Positions 60,401 to 64,000 of a stretch of DNA of 64,000 nucleotides are shown here, one piece after another (position 1 is the stretch's first letter; each line of letters begins with the position of its first letter). Made by a program: the position numbers and the translations under genes. The notes under the pieces were generated by a model. The model made no database searches, was not told the origin of the DNA, and worked only from the letters and a program-made list of their open reading frames with translations. Where the stretch lies: positions 11,850,501 through 11,914,500 of the forward strand of contig NC_088354.1 of NCBI RefSeq assembly GCF_036884655.1. Direction: 5' to 3'. The stretch comes from Musa acuminata AAA Group. Its lineage: Eukaryota > Streptophyta > Magnoliopsida > Zingiberales > Musaceae.

Positions 60401-63400
60401 TTGCTATTTGTTAGATTGGATTTCAATTTTTGAAGTGCAATACCTTTTTCTTTCTGCAGATTTACATTCTCTTAGAGCAGATAGGTATCAAATTTCAACT
60501 GACACTCCTATACCTGATAGAATTTTACCATTTTTATGCTTTTGGAAAAGCTTTCTCTCTGAATATTTTGTAACTTGATGTTCATTTTTTTGTTTTTAAT
60601 TGCATTATGCTTGTGGTTTATTGATACGTGTGTGCACCTTGTCGTACATTGTCGTAAAGTTAATTGCAAAGCTTTCTCTCTTACATTGTCGTAAAGTTAT
60701 TTACATGAGCCATAGCCTACTTGAAGAACGTGTGTGCACCTTTGTGCTCTTAAATATGGTTCAATTAAATGGAATTTAGCAGATGTAGACCAGCTTTTGT
60801 TTGAGAACAATGGTGGTAGAGAAGCTAGAAAAATCCAAAAAATCACATGCTTAATATTTGAGTTTTTGGCCACTATGAATCAGGAAGTGGAAAATGATTG
60901 ATCTCAGGGACACACCCTACATAAAATTAGTGAAAAGCCAAACAACATATGCCAAATAGTTATTACCTAATCACTACTTTGTGTACTTGTCAACTTGCAC
61001 TGCATTCTCTGGAGGATCCCTTTATTGTTCCCTTCAGAGTTAGATAAATTAAAATTATGCATGTAACTTTTCATTCAAAATGTATTTTTGTTGCATTTGG
61101 TTAATTGCTTTAAAAAATTACCTTCTACCTCTTTTATTTGTGCTCTAAAAATGTGTACCTTAAAACCTTTTGGATTAAGTATAAAAAATGAGGTACTTTA
61201 TTTTTGTTCATTGTGCTTAATAAGATGTCTTTATTAGATTCATTATAGAGTATGTTATGATTACCTTTGGAGTTTCAACGTCCATCTGGCAAGGTTGAGC
61301 TTAGGTTTGTTCCACTTGCATGCTAATCATTATCTGTCAAACCAAGCCTGAGACTCAGGCCAGGTTGCAGTCCATGCTAGTTGAAGTTTTGGTATAATAC
61401 GAGAACAACGACCTTATTGGAAATATTTAGAGCAGATACAAGTCTCATTATTGTCTTGACATGGTCCTTGTTCATGGGGTATGGGCAAAGCTAAACATTT
61501 TAAGGGCTAAAAATAAAACAGCTGAGCCCAGTTTTGCTTTCTAATATGATGTTTGGTTGAACCCTGCCCTTGATCTTTAGTTTTATTTAGTCCATGGAGT
61601 TTGTTTTTCATGGCATCATGTTGCTAGCCTGTTCTTGTATAATTGTCTCGTACCATTCACTTCGGCTTCAATATGTTGTATTTGTGTTGACCCTTGATGA
61701 AATTTTAGTTGGAAGTTGCATTTCATCACCTCCAAATCTTTGGTTATGATGACAAGATATAGTATCCCTTCTATGGTGATTATCATGATCTAATTTAACA
61801 TGAATTATTAAGTCATGAATAAAATAGATACAAAATGATGTGGGAGTTTACTTAGAAAACATTGAAAGAAAATAATTCTCCCAAGATGCTAAATTTGATA
61901 TGATTACTGTTGATACTCTGCTGTGGCCAAGAAGGGTGCCTTAAATTGATATTTTGATTCTCATATATAGTGCTGTCTTGAAATTCGTCAAATGTTAGCA
62001 AGTAATGTTTGTTTAATAGCTATGGTTCATACACATGATCATAAAAGTTGATAAGGAAGAAAAATATAGACAAAAGCAGGAATAATCATTTAAGAAAAGG
62101 AGATAGATATCAATAGGAGAAGAGTACATTAAGGTGATTCATCCCACAATGTTCTTTCGTGCAATTGAGACCCTATTTTTCTGAACTCTTTAACCATTTT
62201 CTTGTTCATACTTGATTGAGACTTGCTGGATATTGAAAATGATTCTGCTCGTTGAGCTGTTAATTTATTTTCATATAGCCTTTACTGTAAATGGAAACCC
62301 AAACAGTCTTCATTTTCTTTCAGAGCATGCTTATGAACTTAGGTTGGTGCAAGACAATGTCAGCTTGAATTGCTCTTCACTTGGGATACTTCCCATGTCT
62401 GAATCTTGGAAGATGTTTTTTCTGTGGTCTAGCATTGGTAGAGCTCTACATTGCTGAGAAGTTATTGGTGTTGTTCCCGTCATTATAATATGGGAAAAAG
62501 AACTTTTTTTTTCCAAAGGGTTAATGGTGAAAGCAGGACCTTACGGTGAGCTAGCACCTTCAGGGGAAAAGAAACTTTATTGAAGAATTATTGAGCCTTA
62601 CCTAAGCCCAGTGTCTTACTAGTTCTGCGAATGCTTTTCCTTTTTCATTTGTTTGTGGAACTTCGGTTCCATTTTGATTAAGAGCAGGTTACTTTATTGC
62701 TTACTATTGGAATAATTCTACTGAGTTAAATTCTTCTCTATGTTGTCATTTTGAGTGCTTATTTTTAATTATGTGTTTCAACAACAGTTGCCAAGTGTGT
62801 AAAAGAAGAATAATTTTGCTAGTTCGTCAAAGATGGCGAAATTAAGTGGCCTTTTGGTTTATGTTTTCATGGAACTTATCTAGTCTTTTAGTATAATTAC
62901 ATCTATTATCTTGCTCTGTGCATATCCATAGCTAATGTGCAAGTTGTTTCAGGCTCATAGTCAATTGTGGGAACTTAGTTGCCAATCTGATATCAAGGCC
63001 TTTTGGTGTCAAAAGATTGTTATTATGTTCATGGAATAATGTGAATTTGTTTGAGATAATTTTTAATGCATTTTTGTCATAGCATATATTTTGCATTAAT
63101 ATTGACAATTTCTTGTCTGTTTACATTCCATATGATGGTACTAGGTAATTGAACTTCTTCTTCAAAACCTGGAAAAAGAACAGAGCTTGCACAAAAGGAT
63201 AGATCTTTTCTTCCTTGTAGATTCAATTACTCAGTGTTCTAGGAGTCAGAAAGGTACTATAATTAAATATGTTTCATATAGACCATTATCTTTGGTTTTA
63301 AGGTTATAAGTCAAAATTTGCATCTTTTAATTTCTAGGTGGAGTGGGAGATGTCTACCTCTCTCTTGTCCAATCAGTGCTTTCACGTTTATTATCTGCTG

Positions 63401-63718
63401 CTGCACCTCATGGAAATGCTGCATCCGAGAACCGCAGGCAATGCATTAAGGCAAGAACATTAAGCAATTGCTTTCGACTTCTGTTTACCGAGTAATGCTA
63501 ATGCTTATCAAGTTATACTTATTGAATAAGGTTTTGAGATTATGGCTCGAAAGGAAAACCCTTCCAGAATCAATTGTTCGTCATCACATGAGAGAACTTG
63601 GCTTCACAAATGAACTGTCATATAGTAGTAGTTCTTCTCGGCGTCCATCAAGAACAGAGCGGGCTCTTAATGATCCTCTCAGGGAAATGGAGGGAATGCT
63701 TGTTGACGAGTATGGAAG
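48408..63718 (+). CDS. HUA2: HUA2/HULK-type PWWP and CID protein, 5' part (7 exons seen, continues past the window)
   Basis: HUA2 and its HULK relatives are plant nuclear proteins that promote correct processing of AGAMOUS and flowering-repressor transcripts. Exons are 48408-48530, 49160-49236, 55085-57178, 59537-60005, 63145-63253, 63338-63450 and 63531-63718. Phases agree and encode about 1057 residues so far. The PWWP domain begins at about residue 22 (WKVGDLVLAKMRGFPAWPAM, then ISEPEKWGFSAVRKKLFVYF) and continues over the exon 2/3 junction into GKGADFVRAVDEIIDIYETL. Exon 3 is a long serine- and acid-rich low-conservation region. Exons 4-6 give the RNA polymerase II CTD-interacting domain (TRTKESIGRATRLAIDCAKY, HKRIDLFFLVDSITQCSRSQ). 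Exon 7 has VLRLWLERKTLPESIVRHHM and PLREMEGMLVDEYG. Intron 6 uses a GC donor. Exon 7 ends at a GT at 63719. The rest lies outside. Confidence 0.94.
51600..51815. repeat. Truncated third GGTAC-type MITE with 79-bp tandem duplication
   Basis: CTACGTACCGGTACGTACTG near 51640 and the end TTAATATCCTTGG resemble the interior and right end of the two intact MITEs. No left end was found. The stretch 51657-51735, which includes the relic's right end and adjoining DNA, is repeated at 51736-51814 with one base change (AAAGACC versus AAAGGCC). Confidence 0.65.
52990..53520 (-). mobile_element. Non-LTR retrotransposon (LINE) RNase H fragment with 87-bp in-frame duplication
   Basis: The minus strand encodes a plant RNase H-like (RVT_3) segment: YKAILEGLKYVRREGLSNVW, then VQSDSSEEVNFLYG, PWQVQSIVKDILKFVNLVRM and VKFSHIHRRT. 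The block EGLKYVRREGLSNVWVQSD is present twice because 53185-53271 is repeated at 53272-53358 (87 bp, 29 codons). Frames upstream are broken. The fragment lies in HULK intron 2, antisense to the gene. Confidence 0.75.
53521..53706. mobile_element. hAT-type MITE, GGTAC-rich, 186 bp, nested in the LINE fragment
   Basis: Left end CATGGTTTGCAATACC and right end ATAACCTTG resemble those of the MITE at 2611-2852. The interior shares ACCGCTCGGTACG and GGTACGTACC. It is flanked by an 8-bp direct repeat with one mismatch: GTTTGAAC at 53513-53520 and GTCTGAAC at 53707-53714. The right terminal inverted repeat is more decayed than in the first copy. Confidence 0.8.
53715..54050 (-). mobile_element. Probable continuation of the LINE fragment beyond the MITE
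   Basis: Minus-strand frames such as LIDETFTAAKATSSLFGLRW and the preceding SGISWPLSCNINY-like text look like decayed LINE polyprotein just ahead of the RNase H module, but no diagnostic motif is present. The assignment rests on position and strand. Confidence 0.4.
54622..54700 (+). other. tRNA-like (SINE-type) sequence, uncertain
   Basis: GGCTAGTTAAGTGGTTAAAG resembles a polymerase III A box, and TATTTGAACCTGCAGG about 45 bases later resembles a B box. The spacing fits a tRNA-derived SINE head, but the acceptor stem does not pair, so it is not called a tRNA gene. Confidence 0.25.
58002..58792. mobile_element. Possible DNA-transposon remnant with short terminal inverted repeats, HULK intron 3
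   Basis: ATCAGAACCCGAC at 58002 faces GTCTGGTTCTGAT ending at 58792, an inverted repeat of 13 bp with one mismatch. Both ends also carry GGTTTTGGTT words. Flanks share a loose GAAGCATAC / GAAGCTATAC, not a clean duplication. The interior is AT-rich and non-coding. Confidence 0.35.
58177..58224. repeat. Exact 24-bp tandem duplication
   Basis: ACGCTTTCAATCTC followed by TTTCTCCTCT occurs twice in a row (58177-58200 and 58201-58224) without a mismatch, in HULK intron 3. Confidence 0.9.
60006..63144 (+). other. Intron 4 of the HULK gene (3.1 kb)
   Basis: Donor GTCAGA at 60006 and acceptor CTAG at 63141-63144. AT-rich throughout. Short repeats of ACATTGTCGTAAAGTTA occur near 60645-60705. No nested gene was recognised. 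Confidence 0.8.
63451..63530 (+). other. Intron 6 of the HULK gene, GC-AG type (80 nt)
   Basis: Exon 6 ends CATTAAG and the intron begins GCAAGAAC. It ends TGAATAAG before exon 7 GTTTTGAG. Joining here restores the conserved QCIK-VLRLWLERK text of the family, and no GT near 63451 does so. GC donors with a strong AAG|GCAAG context are the usual minor form of U2 introns. Confidence 0.88.
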
Positions 63719-64000
63719 GTGCAGTTCGTACTCTTCTCTTGCTTACTTTTTTCTAATGTGTGATGCATGCAAAATTTAGTCAACCCTTTTGGAAAAGGGA
63801 GTATAAAGCATGAAAAGCAATACTTGGCTCCCTTGTTTCTTGCTCTTAAACATGTTTGTCCTGATGCTACTAGAATTGGCCTCGAATATTTGCCTGTGTG
63901 GCTGCCCTTTTAATGGTACTGACAGCATGGATTTTGATTTTGGTACTGGACACAGTACCAGTGACCTGACACTGGTACATAATACCCACTGTTGCAGTGT
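63719..64000 (+). other. Start of HULK intron 7, with GGTAC-rich sequence at the window edge
   Basis: Donor GTGCAG at 63719. From about 63940 the words GGTACTGG, CAGTACCAGTGACC and ACTGGTACAT resemble the interior of the MITE family described above. The element, if real, is cut by the window end. Confidence 0.5.

Noticed and set aside
1..64000. CRISPR array, operon or prokaryotic-type system
   Set aside because: The window is plant nuclear DNA with spliced genes. No regularly spaced direct repeats with unique spacers and no polycistronic layout were seen.

Overview
This is nuclear DNA of a flowering plant, most likely a monocot. The protein-coding genes are split by GT-AG introns and their closest recognisable relatives are plant families (GID1, SGR9, BPM, HUA2/HULK, ATG18g/h-type, WAT1/UMAMIT). 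Several first exons are very GC-rich (GID1, the LRR gene, SGR9, BPM), as in commelinid monocots, while introns and intergenic DNA are AT-rich and hold decayed transposons. The species cannot be fixed from the sequence. The GGTAC-rich MITE family would be a good marker for a database search.

Layout, left to right. GAA1, a subunit of the GPI transamidase, is on the minus strand at 1068-6650 (6 exons). Divergent from it lies a decayed WAT1/UMAMIT transporter pseudogene, at 7130-8415 and 11930-12050. It is split by a gag-less, stop-riddled Ty1/copia element at 8526-11913. A second Ty1/copia fragment, antisense and even more decayed, fills about 12640-14450. A single-exon RING-H2 E3 ligase of the SGR9 type (15770-16582, minus) is followed by a repeat-filled stretch (16700-18900). 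Next is a two-exon GPI-anchored secreted protein of the At5g19250 type (18908-20040, minus). After 4.8 kb without a convincing gene comes the gibberellin receptor GID1 (24888-26548, plus). A further 4.4 kb gene-poor stretch leads to a secreted LRR protein (30923-32131, minus). ATG18g/h-type, a BCAS3-domain autophagy protein (33742-39616, minus, 8 exons), follows. BPM, a MATH-BTB adaptor for CUL3 ligases (41528-47398, minus, 4 exons), is head to head with a HUA2/HULK-type PWWP-CID protein (48408 to beyond the window end, plus). Its second intron is 5.85 kb and collects nested transposon debris.

The genes do not form a pathway: this is an ordinary euchromatic gene neighbourhood of unrelated housekeeping and signalling genes. 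The only functional echo is that GAA1 belongs to the machine that would attach the anchor to the GPI-type protein 12 kb away. I saw no undescribed biological system. The most informative non-genic signals are a GGTAC-rich hAT-type MITE family with two copies carrying 8-bp target duplications (one nested in a LINE fragment), the copia insertion that splits the WAT1 pseudogene, a GC-AG intron in the HULK gene, and several young tandem duplications inside introns and transposon relics.
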